64,000 nucleotides of DNA from Aphrophora alni (GCA_963513935.1 OY740769.1:73425712-73489711), one strand, 5' to 3'; positions 10,070 to 21,715 are shown, counted from the stretch's first letter. Numbers and translations: made by a program. Notes: a model not told the origin generated them from the letters alone.

Positions 10070-11430
10070 TGTTGGGATTGGTACTACTCCCTGGGTTCTT
10101 TATTTTCAATAAAATCAAATCTGTGGTTCAGTACTTAATTAATCTTTATAAACAATTATTATTAAGAATGACTTTCACCTATCTTATTACAATACAACAA
10201 TATCCTTATTACTACTATTAATCCAGAATGACTCTAATTGTTGTGACTCACAGATCTGATTCTACGTTATATTTTAAAATTACTTGTCTCTGAATTAATT
10301 ACAAGGTTTATGCACGAAGTTTGCACACACTGCTTGTCACTCGTGGATGCTCGTCTGAAGTCTCAATACTCCTAGGTAGCTCTACTCGACAAGTCATTCT
10401 GGCTATCTTCGAGAATTATACTTCTAGGTAGCTCTTACTCGACAAGTCATTCTGGCTATCTTCGAGAATTATACTTCTAGGTAGCTCTTACTCGACAAGT
10501 CATTCTGGCTATCTTCGAGAATTATACTTCTAGGTAGCTCTTACTCGACAAGTCATTCTGGCTATCTTCGAGAATTATACTTCTAGGTAGCTCTTACTCG
10601 ACAAGTCATTCTGGCTATCTTCGAGAATTATACTTCTAGGTAGCTCTTACTCGACAAGTCATTCTGGCTATCTTCGAGAATTATACTTCTAGGTAGCTCT
10701 TACTCGACAAGTCATTCTGGCTATCTTCGAGAATTATACTTCTAGGTAGCTCTTACTCGACAAGTCATTCTGGCTATCTTCGAGAATTATACTTCTAGGT
10801 AGCTCTTACTCGACAAGTCATTCTGGCTATCTTCGAGAATTATACTTCTAGGTAGCTCTTACTCGACAAGTCATTCTGGCTATCTTCGAGAATTATACTT
10901 CTAGGTAGCTCTTACTCGACAAGTCATTCTGGCTATCTTCGAGAATTATACTTCTAGGTAGCTCTTACTCGACAAGTCATTCTGGCTATCTTCGAGAATT
11001 ATACTTCTAGGTAGCTCTTACTCGACAAGTCATTCTGGCTATCTTCGAGAATTATACTTCTAGGTAGCTCTTACTCGACAAGTCATTCTGGCTATCTTCG
11101 AGAATTATACTTCTAGGTAGCTCTTACTCGACAAGTCATTCTGGCTATCTTCGAGAATTATACTTCTAGGTAGCTCTTACTCGACAAGTCATTCTGGCTA
11201 TCTTCGAGAATTCCTACAGCAGCTTCCCTTGATCAAGCTTGTGCACTGACCAAGTTTTCTCCCACTCAAGGGTTTATATATCATTGTAGCATCAATGACG
11301 TCTGCCTTGCTTGCAAGGTAAGCAATTTCATCACTTTTCCAGCTGTCACAATAATTGTTGTCATACTGGCTCCTTAAAAAGAACTTGGACTATATTTCTA
11401 AATAAAACTATCCTAATTCGTAACAAGTCA
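10070..11430. mobile_element. 1.36-kb segment interrupting the 74-bp satellite
   Basis: Satellite homology stops after GTGTGGAC at 10069 and resumes at ATTCAAACAGAC near 11431, so these 1.36 kb are foreign to the array. The segment begins TGTTGGGATTGG, contains a TATA-like GGTTTATATATCA (about 11270) after the minisatellite, and has AATAAAAC near its right end. A TG start and promoter-like TATA suggest a solo LTR, but there is no matching CA end and no flanking duplication that I can find. Mobile origin is therefore inferred only from the clean interruption. Confidence 0.4.
10366..11212 (+). repeat. 53-bp minisatellite, 16 copies
   Basis: Unit starts CTTCTAGGTAGCTCTTACTC, continues GACAAGTCATTCTGGCTATC and ends TTCGAGAATTATA. 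The word GAGAATT recurs exactly every 53 bp from 10411 to 11206, giving sixteen copies. Internal copies look identical; only the first (lacking a T in GCTCTACTC) and the last (ending TTCCTACAG) differ. Such homogeneity means recent expansion. Confidence 0.95.
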
Positions 11431-11433
11431 TTC

Positions 11434-14400
11434 AAACAGACTACACCTGTCCGTAGATCAAATCTATGCTCAGTTGTATTATGCAGTTATAGTGTGTGTT
11501 GACATCAAAACAAACTAGGCCTGTCCGTAGATCAAATCTATGTTCAGTTGTATTATGCAGTTCTAATGTGTGTTGACATCAAAACAGACTAGGCCTGTCC
11601 GTAGATCAAATCTATGTTCAGTTGTAATATGCAATTCTAGTGTGTGTTGACATCAAAACAGACTAGGCCTGTTCGTGGAGCAAATCTATGTTCAGTTCTA
11701 TTATGCAGTTTTAGTGTGTGTGGACATTCAAAACAGACTACACCTGTCCGTAGATCAAATCTATGTTCAGTTGTAATATGCAATTCTAATGTGTGTTGAC
11801 ATCAAAACAGACTAGGCCTGTCCGTAGATCAAATCTATGTTCTGTTATATTATGCAGTTCTAATGTGTGTTGACATCAAAACAGACTAGGCCTGTCCGTA
11901 GATCAAATCTATGTTCTGTTATATTATGCAGTTCTAATGTGTGTTGACATCAAAACAGACTAGGCCTGTCCGTAGATCAAATCTATGTTCTGTTATATTA
12001 TGCAGTTCTAATGTGTGTTGACATCAAAACAGACTAGGCCTGTCCGTAGATCAAATCTATGTTCAGTTGTAATATGCAGTTCTAATGTATGTTGACATCA
12101 AAACAGACTACACCTGTTCGTAGATCAAATCTATGTTCAGTTCTATTATGCAGTTTTAGTGTGTGTGGACATTCAAAACAGACTACACCTGTCCGTAGAT
12201 CAAATCTATGTTCAGTTGTAATATGCAGTTCTAATGTGCGTTGACATCAAAACAGACTAGGCCTGTCCGTAGATCAAATCTATGTTCAGTTCTATTATGC
12301 AGTTTTAGTGTGTGTGGACATTCAAAACAGACTACACCTGTCCGTAGATCAAATCTATGTTCAGTTGTAATATGCAGTTCTAATGTGTGTTGACATCAAA
12401 ACAGACTACACCTGTTCGTAGATCAAATCTATGTTCAGTTGTAATATGCAGTTCTAATGTGTGTTGACATCAAAACAGACTACACCTGTTCGTAGATCAA
12501 ATCTATGTTCAGTTCTATTATGCAGTTTTAGTGTGTGTGGACATTCAAAACAGACTACACCTGTCCGTAGATCAAATCTATGTTCTGTTATATTATGCAG
12601 TTCTAATGTGTGTTGACATCAAAACAGACTAGGCCTGTCCGTAGATCAAATCTATGTTCTGTTATATTATGCAGTTCTAATGTGTGTTGACATCAAAACA
12701 GACTAGGCCTGTCCGTAGATCAAATCTATGTTCAGTTGTAATATGCAGTTCTAATGTATGTTGACATCAAAACAGACTACACCTGTTCGTAGATCAAATC
12801 TATGTTCAGTTCTATTATGCAGTTTTAGTGTGTGTGGACATTCAAAACAGACTACACCTGTCCGTAGATCAAATCTATGTTCAGTTGTAATATGCAGTTC
12901 TAATGTGTGTTGACATCAAAACAGACTACACCTGTTCGTAGATCAAATCTATGTTCAGTTGTAATATGCAGTTCTAATGTGTGTTGACATCAAAACAGAC
13001 TACACCTGTTCGTAGATCAAATCTATGTTCAGTTCTATTATGCAGTTTTAGTGTGTGTGGACATTCAAAACAGACTACACCTGTCCGTAGATCAAATCTA
13101 TGTTCAGTTGTAATATGCAGTTCTAATGTGTGTTGACATCAAAACAGACTACACCTGTTCGTAGATCAAATCTATGTTCAGTTCTATTATGCAGTTTTAG
13201 TGTGTGTGGACATTCAAAACAGACTACACCTGTCCGTAGATCAAATCTATGTTCAGTTGTAATATGCAGTTCTAATGTGTGTTGACATCAAAACAGACTA
13301 GGCCTGTCCGTAGATCAAATCTATGTTCAGTTCTATTATGCAGTTTTAGTGTGTGTGGACATTCAAAACAGACTACACCTGTCCGTAGATCAAATCTATG
13401 TTCAGTTGTATTATGCAGTTCTAAGGTGTGTTGACATCAAAACAGACTAGGCCTGTCCGTAGATGAAATCTATGTTCAGTTGTAATATGCAGTTCTAATG
13501 TGTGTTGACATCAAAACAGACTGCACCTCTCCGTAGATGAAATCTATGTTCAGTTGTAATATGCAGTTCTAATGTATGTTGACATCAAAACAGACTACAC
13601 CTGTCCGTAGATCAAATCTATGTTCAGTTGTATTATGCAGTTCTAATGTGTGTTGACATCAAAACAGACTAGGCCTGTCCGTAGATCAAATCTATGTTCA
13701 GTTCTATTATGCAGTTCTAATGTGTGTTGACATCAAAACAGACTACACCTGTCCGTAGATCAAATCTATGTTCAGTTGTATTATGCAGTTCTAATGTGTG
13801 TTGACATCAAAACAGACTAGGCCTGTCCGTAGATCAAATCTATGTTCTGTTATATTATGCAGTTCTAATGTGTGTTGACATCAAAACAGACTAGGCCTGT
13901 CCGTAGATCAAATCTATGTTCAGTTGTAATATGCAGTTCTAATGTATGTTGACATCAAAACAGACTACACCTGTTCGTAGATCAAATCTATGTTCAGTTC
14001 TATTATGCAGTTTTAGTGTGTGTGGACATTCAAAACAGACTACACCTGTCCGTAGATCAAATCTATGTTCAGTTGTAATATGCAGTTCTAATGTGTGTTG
14101 ACATCAAAACAGACTACACCTGTTCGTAGATCAAATCTATGTTCAGTTGTAATATGCAGTTCTAATGTGTGTTGACATCAAAACAGACTACACCTGTTCG
14201 TAGATCAAATCTATGTTCAGTTCTATTATGCAGTTTTAGTGTGTGTGGACATTCAAAACAGACTACACCTGTCCGTAGATCAAATCTATGTTCAGTTGTA
14301 ATATGCAGTTCTAATGTGTGTTGACATCAAAACAGACTACACCTGTTCGTAGATCAAATCTATGTTCAGTTCTATTATGCAGTTTTAGTGTGTGTGGACA

Positions 14401-15440
14401 TTCAAAACAGACTACACCTGTCCGTAGATCAAATCTATGTTCAGTTGTAATATGCAGTTCTAATGTGTGTTGACATCAAAACAGACTAGGCCTGTCCGTA
14501 GATCAAATCTATGTTCAGTTCTATTATGCAGTTTTAGTGTGTGTGGACATTCAAAACAGACTACACCTGTCCGTAGATCAAATCTATGTTCAGTTGTATT
14601 ATGCAGTTCTAAGGTGTGTTGACATCAAAACAGACTAGGCCTGTCCGTAGATGAAATCTATGTTCAGTTGTAATATGCAGTTCTAATGTGTGTTGACATC
14701 AAAACAGACTGCACCTCTCCGTAGATGAAATCTATGTTCAGTTGTAATATGCAGTTCTAATGTATGTTGACATCAAAACAGACTACACCTGTTCGTAGAT
14801 CAAATCTATGTTCAGTTGTAATATGCAGTTCTAGTGTGTGTTGACATCAAAACAGACTACACCTGTTCGTAGATCAAATCTATGTTCAGTTGTAATATGC
14901 AGTTCTAATGTGTGTTGACATCAAAACAGACTAGGCCTGTTCGTAGATCAAATCTATGTTCAGTTGTAATATGCAATTCTAGTGTGTGTTGACATCAAAA
15001 CAGACTAGGCCTGTTCGTAGATCAAATCTATGTTCAGTTCTATTATGCAGTTTTAGTGTGTGTGGACATTCAAAACAGACTACACCTGTCCGTAGATCAA
15101 ATCTATGTTCTGTTATATTATGCAGTTCTAATGTGTGTTGACATCAAAACAGACTAGGCCTGTCCGTAGATCAAATCTATGTTCTGTTATATTATGCAGT
15201 TCTAATGTGTGTTGACATCAAAACAGACTAGGCCTGTCCGTAGATCAAATCTATGTTCAGTTCTATTATGCAGTTCTAATGTGTGTTGACATCAAAACAG
15301 ACTACACCTGTCCGTAGATCAAATCTATGTTCAGTTGTATTATGCAGTTCTAATGTGTGTTGACATCAAAACAGACTAGGCCTGTCCGTAGATGAAATCT
15401 ATGTTCAGTTGTAATATGCAGTTCTAATGTATGTGGACCA
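11434..15440 (+). repeat. 74/75-bp satellite array, 54 monomers with higher-order structure
   Basis: Monomer: CAGACTAGGCCTGTCCGTAG, ATCAAATCTATGTTCAGTTG, TAATATGCAGTTCTAATGTG, TGTTGACATCAAAA. A 75-bp variant has TTCTATTATGCAGTTTTAGT and GTGGACATTCAAAA. Other variant sites are ACTACACCT for ACTAGGCCT, TTCGTAG for TCCGTAG, and TTCTGTTATATT for TTCAGTTGTAAT. The CCTGT anchor spans 11446 to 15381, 53 intervals. Variants recur in blocks: a rare CTGCACCTCT monomer at 13521 repeats at 14709, exactly 1,188 bp (16 monomers) later. No coding frame runs through it. Confidence 0.95.
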
Positions 15441-17060
15441 CACACTAGACTTGTCGATAGGGTAATATAATTATGTTCACTTGTGTTAAGCAGTTCTAAA
15501 GTGTTATTAATAGAATTGGTAAATTAATAATTTGGGATTATCTAATTACCTCATTAGTAAGGGGTCATTAAATCTTATTTATCCATCCGATAATTTCGTT
15601 GAACCGTTAATTAATTTAATTATTCTGGCTGTCCTTTAGAGTTAATCGGTGAACATTTATTAATGTCTATTAGAAGAATGGGTTTGGGTTTAGGGCAGAA
15701 CATTGTGCATTGCAAATCATATCGTACAGAACATATCTCTGTTGAACTTGTTAAGTTAAACAAGTTGTTGGCCTCCATCATTAAAAGTAAGTAGTCATAC
15801 ACAGTTTTAATAAAACTTCTAATGATGCTTCCAATCGCTACGCTTGTGTCGCCAAGTTGTCCCTGGTGGCCCTCATATTTTTTCTAATATAAAATTCTAT
15901 CTCCGAAAATCCATGGTCCATTTCCCCCCAAATAATCTTGTTATTATTTGTCGTAGTTTGATGTTGTTGTACTTTAAATGAATATAAATTGTACTACTGA
16001 AAAATATGAAAAAGTGCACTGTTTAAATGAAGATATTGTGGAATTTTTCTGAATTTCAAATGGTTTCTATTTGGGGACATGTATCCCACTTTCGCATACC
16101 TTTATCTTGTTATTGTATAAGTAAATAAAAAATTGGCGTAGTTCAAAACTTATTGATATAACCATTATGAAATTTTCATGATGGCTCAATTTTGGTATAA
16201 ACTGGCGAAATATTTTTATTAAATATCACGAAAAACATGGGGTTGCATTTCGTCAAAAGTTGTTCAAAATCAAAAGTTGAAATTCACTGGGAAACCAGGG
16301 CCATTTTATTCACAGCTGTATTGAAATTGTACAGGTGTTACATTTAACTTTAACTAACAACGGCACAAAATGTTTTGAACCCGTTTTTTAGATGAATAGT
16401 CAAAATGTTCGTTAAAAAAAACTAAAAAGAGAAAAGGTTGGTTTTCAGTGCATTTTTGCCGATATTGTTATTATATTTTCTTATTGGGTTTAATTTTAGG
16501 TCACACAAAGAAACACACAAATATAATATGCTAAGGAAATATGCATATAATATACTTATGTCTTGTAGACAGATTGTATCAAGTGTTTAACGACAGTGGT
16601 CAACGATCATTTTCGTTTTTGATATTTTAGAGTCGAACTTTAATTTCCCTTTATTTGTGATGTGACACATTGATTTAAATTAGTTTTCATATTTAATTAA
16701 ATTTTTATAAAAATCGTCAATTCGTTTTTGCTGTGCAGAGATAACGAACGAATGACATCTTTTTCAAGTACGTTTTTGACCTTCAAAACGAATATATTTT
16801 AAAGAAAATCTCGAAATGGTAGTTTTACGTCCAGAGAGACGTGACTTTTCTACTTATACATGTGAAAAAATCAAATCAAAATAAATTCAAACCAGGTTAT
16901 TTATTTCAATAACAATTTGTGTCAACTAGTAGGAAAAAACTATTCACCACTAGAATGGCAGCATCAATTTGAATTTATAGTATTATAGTTCTATTTACTC
17001 GTATATAGCAGTAATATATAGCAACAAACCAATCATTGTTCATAAACATTGCCAAAGTTG
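15441..17060. other. Non-coding flank of the satellite
   Basis: 15441-15505 is a strongly diverged last monomer (TTCACTTGTGTTAAGCAGTTCTAAAG). The rest is AT-rich without terminal repeats or coding character. A 60-codon minus frame at 15620-15802 has no recognisable motif. Confidence 0.45.
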
Positions 17061-17064
17061 CAGA

Positions 17065-17330
17065 AATAGTTAAGTCTGCACTACTTCGTCCAAATACTGT
17101 TAAAGTAAAGTAGTGTCATCAGCAAATAATACTGATTTTGAATAATAAACCTTTTGAGTTAAATCATTTACGTAAATTGTAAAAAAAGTAAAGGCCCCAA
17201 AATTGAACTTAAAGGCACACCATGAATTACTCACTCCAATGTAAACTCATAAGAGTCTATAGAGCTGCCAGTATAAACTACTTTCTATTAAGAGATAGTC
17301 TCTCGAGTGTGAGAATAGCCTCAGTTGCAA
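17065..17330 (-). pseudogene. Decayed non-LTR retrotransposon reverse transcriptase
   Basis: Minus-strand translation gives HGVPLSSILGPLLFL (about 17222-17180; family GVPQGSILGPLLF), then after a one-base frame change YVNDLTQKVYYSKSVLFADD with FADD at 17126-17115. These are the RT palm motifs of LINE-type elements, FADD carrying the catalytic aspartates. Upstream, YLLNRK..FIL (about 17300) resembles the helix before the GVPQG motif. Jockey/CR1-like by motif spelling. Frameshift and stops make it dead; no ends were found, so it is a fragment. Confidence 0.75.
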
Positions 17331-17874
17331 ATGAGCAGTGGATACGCATCTGTAAAAATAAATGTTAGATGGAATACTCTGGAAATGTTCATTTAGAACA
17401 CAAAATGATCCATAGTACAGTTATAGAAGTGACTGTAGATTTATTCAAAACTGATCGAGTTATTTAATGGGTGATAACAGACTATATTTTACATATGACA
17501 CATTGTTGATAATGTGCAATTATTGATTAATGTTTGAAATTGTCTGATAACAAGGTTGATGTTCAGATTGTGGCCTAATGACTGGAGTAACACGTGTTTA
17601 TCTATATCTCTTATCCTGTAGTGTGTTCATATACGTTAATCAAGTTTCATAAATACGTTTACAAATATTATTGTAAATTCAATACTTGCTAGTAAAAACG
17701 TATAAGCGAAAAATCAAATAATTAAAAAAATCAATAAATACATACGTAAGGGCTGAAAAATGAGTAAAAATTAATATCAATGTCGCATATGCGAGGTAAT
17801 TAATTTGGAAACTCAAAATTGCAGCAATTAAACGTAAAGTCAAGTGAGAAGGCTACGCCCTGTACTGGGAAGCG

Positions 17875-17882
17875 ACTAGGAT
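17875..17882. repeat. Left target-site duplication ACTAGGAT
   Basis: Identical to 18999-19006. The right copy forms the first eight bases of the tRNA-like sequence, so the element inserted at that sequence's 5' edge. Confidence 0.85.
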
Positions 17883-17895
17883 GGTTGTATCCAAC

Positions 17896-17998
17896 TTGCG
17901 GTCAGTCCAATTTGCGGTCAAGGGTAAAACCGTCCATTTTGCGGTCACCCCAAAAATGTCGTGGGCTAATCGAAAGATATTTGTCCAATTTGCGGTCA
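17896..17998 (+). repeat. Subterminal TTGCGGTCA repeats, left side (4 copies)
   Basis: TTGCGGTCA at 17896-17904, 17912-17920, 17939-17947 and 17990-17998, three of them preceded by TCCAAT or TCCATT. Irregular spacing and inverted counterparts at 18899-18985 suggest transposase binding sites. Confidence 0.8.
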
Positions 17999-18408
17999 CA
18001 TATTTGAACCCCATATAGTGAGCCTAGTGCGGCACTGTCTCAAACACTAGGTTGTAAATCGTGTCTAACAGGTTTGGCCGGAGTATTTTAAGTATTGACA
18101 TTTATTTATGTTTGGCCTCGTCCCCCTAAAGTCGTGTTGAAGATTTGAAGTGGGGGAAACGTTTACCGAAATTCGTCGTATGCCATTTGTTTTTTTTGAT
18201 TCAATTCAATGTTTTTTTGAGTCAATCCAAATTTATCTAAAGTCTTATTTTAAAAATGTCTGGGACTGGCGAACCTTTAGTACGAAGTATGCTTGTAATG
18301 CGAAAGAGTATATTCTATAAATATTAGTATCTATTTTTGTTGTAGCTCTCTCCCTCTCTATTTATATATGTATACAGTGTTTGTTTATTATTCCCCCTTT
18401 TTAGGCTC

Positions 18409-18480
18409 TATTTAAGTGAACAGAGTCGTTTGTTCGTTCTGACTGACTATCCTCTCGTCAAAACAGTGAATTTGGTAAGT
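18409..18480 (+). promoter_or_regulatory. Promoter-like stretch with splice-donor-like end inside the transposon
   Basis: TATTTAAG (18409-18416) lies about 30 bp before TTCTGACTGAC, followed by a leader-like CTCTCGTCAAAACAGTG and then TTTG|GTAAGT at 18471-18480, a consensus splice donor. It may be a captured promoter and 5' leader of another gene or the element's own promoter. If active it would transcribe toward the H2A fragment in the antisense direction. Only short motifs support it. Confidence 0.3.
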
Positions 18481-18490
18481 ATATTTGTTT

Positions 18491-18506
18491 GGTCCTGAAA
18501 AGGACC
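18491..18506 (-). promoter_or_regulatory. Histone mRNA 3' stem-loop
   Basis: Minus strand reads GGTCCTTTTCAGGACC: a perfect 6-bp stem with a TTTC loop, the form used by replication-dependent metazoan histone mRNAs (typical GGCTCTTTTCAGAGCC), bound by SLBP for 3' processing. It lies 20 nt after the H2A stop codon, the usual distance. This shows the captured copy came from genomic histone DNA or unprocessed histone transcript including its 3' end. Confidence 0.9.
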
Positions 18507-18526
18507 GTTTGTTTAAGGGAAAGAGC

Positions 18527-18883
<357 letters not shown>

Positions 18884-18898
18884 CTATCTCTCAAGATG

Positions 18899-18985
18899 TG
18901 ACCGCAAACTGGAAACCCTTCCACCTCCAGAACCTTGATCATCCTTCATAAAACTACACTTGACCGCAAATAGGACTGACCGCAA
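18899..18985 (-). repeat. Subterminal TTGCGGTCA repeats, right side (3 inverted copies)
   Basis: TGACCGCAA at 18899-18907, 18961-18969 and 18977-18985, the reverse complement of the left-side motif. Two lie within the right terminal inverted repeat. Confidence 0.8.
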
Positions 18986-18998
18986 GTAGGAGGACACC

Positions 18999-19072
18999 AC
19001 TAGGATAGCTCAGTTGGTAGAGCATTGGCGCGTAAAGCCAAAGGTCCTGGGTTTCGATTCCCAGTCTAGGTC
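18999..19072 (+). tRNA. tRNA-like sequence (tRNA pseudogene or SINE head)
   Basis: The sequence folds as a tRNA: acceptor ACTAGGA with TCTAGGT (wobbles and one mismatch), TA, D arm GCTCAGTTGGTAGAGC, anticodon stem TTGGC/GCCAA with loop GCGTAAA, variable AGGTC, T stem CTGGG/CCCAG. The formal anticodon is GTA (Tyr), but base 33 is C rather than T and the T loop has eight bases because of an extra T in GGTTTCGATTCC, so a functional tRNA is unlikely. Pol III boxes A and B are well preserved. The transposon's target duplication supplies its first eight bases, so the sequence survived insertion intact. Confidence 0.5.
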
Positions 19073-19074
19073 GT

Positions 19075-19735
19075 ATATTTTTAACTTGAAATATTATGAT
19101 AATTCTTATGCCCATGATTATTGACTCCTTGAATGAATATTTGGAACTAACTTTCTTGATATTTTCATTGTACTTGCCGATTTATCAACGGCCTTTTTTG
19201 AATTATATTCTAGTTGTCCGGAAAATTTACCAGATTATTTCTGGCTTACATCAGGCTTTCACAAACGTACTGTGAAATAAATCGCATTGTGACAGATAAC
19301 AAATCGGCGCTGCAGGCTATTCAGAGGAGAAGGTATCTGTAAAAGTTTGTGTGTACAAGCAACAAATTATCCTGTCATTTTTATCTCCTGGTTTGTAGCA
19401 GTTATGATGTAAATATTATTAATTGGTATTATGGTGGAGCTTTGTTTTGTACAATATAACTATGTAGCTGGTTCAATATACGCGTACTAATAGTCTAATA
19501 ATTACAACTGCTGCTACAGATTCTTGTTGTTGTAACATTAATAGAGCAAGTATTGTACTACTTACAATATTATTCTTTACTATGTCAATATAACCTTTCT
19601 ATTTGTTGTGATGACAGATAGGTTATGTTTGTTATGTAAGAATTGGTACTGCATTAGCTGCAATACACATTATTAAAGACAATAGTAATAATTGTTTACA
19701 CTGATGACCGACGGTACTTGATAGAATTCCATTTT
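19075..19735. other. Non-coding, with a short RNase H-like trace
   Basis: At 19286-19342 the plus strand reads VTDNKSALQAIQRRRYL then stop, similar to the TDSxSALQAI motif of retroelement RNase H domains. It is too short to be sure. The rest is AT-rich with no feature. Confidence 0.3.
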
Positions 19736-19923
19736 AACAAATAAAACACATTTTTCTTTTGTAAAATTCTATAATTTATTTGGTCTAGCCGACCATGGTT
19801 TCGCCAGTTACGGCATTGACGAGGCTCTTACAAGACTGAATATGCCGTAACTGGCGAAACCATGGTCGGCTAGACCAAATAAATTATAGAATTTTACAAA
19901 AGAAAAATTGTGTTTTATTTGTT
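19736..19923. repeat. Near-perfect 81-bp inverted repeat with 25-nt loop
   Basis: Left arm 19736-19816 and right arm 19842-19923 are reverse complements apart from a one-base indel (ACACATTTTT versus ACACAATTTTT) and perhaps the outermost base. The arms contain GGTCTAGCCGACCATGGTTT and CGCCAGTTACGGCAT; the loop runs from TGACGAGGC to CTGAAT. RNA from either strand would be a long hairpin. It could be a palindromic MITE or a hairpin-RNA locus. Confidence 0.9.
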
Positions 19924-19927
19924 TCAA

Positions 19928-20335
19928 TAGTAATAAACATTTTTTTCGTCATACTGTTTCAAAAACAGCTGTTTTCAGTACATGCATTGAGATGCTAAAG
20001 TTGTTCTTTTTAGTCCTAGGACCTAAAAACACCAGCTGAGGTCGTGGTCATCAGGTGTTACTTCGTTTATACGAATTAATTAACGATTATAAAGCATCTA
20101 TAAAAACAACGGATACTCTCCATTGTAAATAACCGTTAAAACAGCTGTTACCATAGATTTGAAGATAAATAAGTTATAACATTTTAGTTTTTGTGCATTT
20201 TTTTTCTTATATTATTTGCAGTATAACGAAAAATAAAGTTCATCACTTGGACCAAAAGAAGCTTTTCGATTCTCGCTCATTTTCCTCGTTAAACTTGAGC
20301 TTGTATTGGAAAGCTTAACTTTTGGTCCTAGTGAT
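19928..20335 (+). mobile_element. About 400-bp dispersed element, copy 1
   Basis: Matches 37268-37660 in reverse complement over almost its full length: shared blocks include CAGCTGTTTTCA, GCATTGAGATGCTAAAGT, TAGTCCTAGGACCTAAAA, TTAACGATTATAAAGCATCT and CTTATATTATTTGCAGTATA. Its right end carries an internal inverted repeat (CACTTGGACCAAAAG against CTTTTGGTCCTAGTG). No coding frame. Superfamily unknown; it begins only a few bases after the 81-bp hairpin. Confidence 0.7.
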
Positions 20336-20339
20336 AAAT

Positions 20340-21557
20340 ATACTATTATTACAATAAAGTCAACGGTTGTCTACTCGGTTCCGATTACTTTCAACAATTG
20401 TTAAACGCACATCATCAGAAAAAAGGATCTGTGTACGAGGGTATTGTATAACTACTATAGAATTCATATATTTCATAAGAGAAAACCGTAAAACGTATTT
20501 TATCTAGGTTTGCTGATTTATTACGTTAACAACAATAGAATAATGTTAGTTTTTATCGCTCAAAGAAGTTATGAAAACAAAAGTTAAAACAAGGAATTAC
20601 AAAGCTCCATCCTTTTTGATCGTAATCATTATTTTTTTGCCGCAGGTTTTTAAATAAATGGGAATCAAGACGAGTGTTTTACAATCTTGAAACAGTAATT
20701 TTCTCATATCATCACGATGCGTAAGCTATACCCACACTACATAACATGTACGGTTGACGAACAATACCCTAGTACTTGAACAATTGAGCTTTGCTAATAT
20801 TAAACCTCCCACACTACATGACAAGTAATTACTTAAGTACTTTAGCAATTGACTTTGTGGGGAAGTCATTTATGTAGTGAAATGCTGTACACGTTCGTAG
20901 TGTAAACGTATTTTAAGCTTTTGATTCCGTTGTGATAACGCATTGACAATTACTTTGGTATTTCACTGTCAAGGTGTCGTTTATAGCCGAGATACGATAA
21001 AGTTGTACATAAGAACTTCCGATCTACCACTTCTGTAAGAAAACATACCAAGAGGTCTTGTGCATTACGTAAGACTTCTTCAAACATTGACAGTCAGTCC
21101 CTCAGCGCTGAACCAGAAATCATGCTGTTTATCTCATAGAAATCAGAAGAATTCTGCATACGGATTTGAACTTTTATCCATATAAAATTTTAACTGTCCA
21201 AAAGCTAAGTAATCGTGGTAAAACAAATGGGACGATATTCTGTTAGAATTTTCTTAACTTGTTTACTAATGAATAACTGTTGATGAATGACGAAAAGCAT
21301 TTTCATTTTCTGGCACAGTGGATAAACAAAATGTTCGTTACTGATCTGATTTAAATCCTCGGCAGAATCAAATGCGTCCTCATCACAATCCACATATACT
21401 GTCTTGTGTGGTATGGTGAGATTTGGAATTATATACTCTTATTTCTTTGAAGGGGATGGAGCGGGTGACGAGAGGTGACAGTAATTCTGCTTGGTACTCG
21501 ACGCTTCCGAACTGTATCATCATGGAATTGGTTTGAACGTGGTGATGTTCAAGAATA
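20340..21557. other. Intergenic, no supported gene
   Basis: AT-rich. A CACACTACAT word recurs at 20733 and 20810. A 62-codon minus frame (21205-21393) begins MDCDEDAFDSAEDLNQ, an acidic lead of the kind seen in some transposases, but the remainder matches nothing I know. Confidence 0.35.
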
Positions 21558-21715
21558 ATGGTCCATGGTAGTGGTTCGAGAAAAGTTCCATTTCCGCAAC
21601 GCTCTCCACAGCTGTCAATGTGCGATTATTATCTCTGGAGTAATCTCAAGTCTAGAGTGTACATTAATAAATTCAACCATGCCAGACAGCTTACTTGCAA
21701 GCAACGATACGAAAT
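21558..21715 (+). pseudogene. Tc1/mariner-type transposase C-terminal relic
   Basis: The frame reads PFPQRSPQLSMCDYYLWSNL then KSRVYINKF. This is the DDE-transposase signature WPPRSPDLxPCDFFLWGxLK followed by xxVY seen in mariner/IS630-type elements, with W changed to F and the catalytic-region D of SPDL changed to Q. Upstream the family's N-terminal two thirds cannot be traced. Inactive fragment. Confidence 0.7.

Noticed and set aside
10070..11430. Solo LTR interpretation
   Set aside because: It begins with TG and has a TATA-like word, but there is no terminal CA, no inverted TG..CA dinucleotide pair at the right edge, and no target duplication, so I left it as an unclassified insertion.
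18999..19072. Functional tRNA-Tyr gene
   Set aside because: Base 33 is C, the T loop has an extra base, the acceptor stem contains a mismatch, and the intron usual for eukaryotic tRNA-Tyr is absent. A tRNA pseudogene or SINE head is more likely.
19286..19342. RNase H-like peptide VTDNKSALQAIQRRRYL
   Set aside because: Only 17 residues resemble the motif and the flanks do not. Noted in the region entry but not called as a pseudogene.
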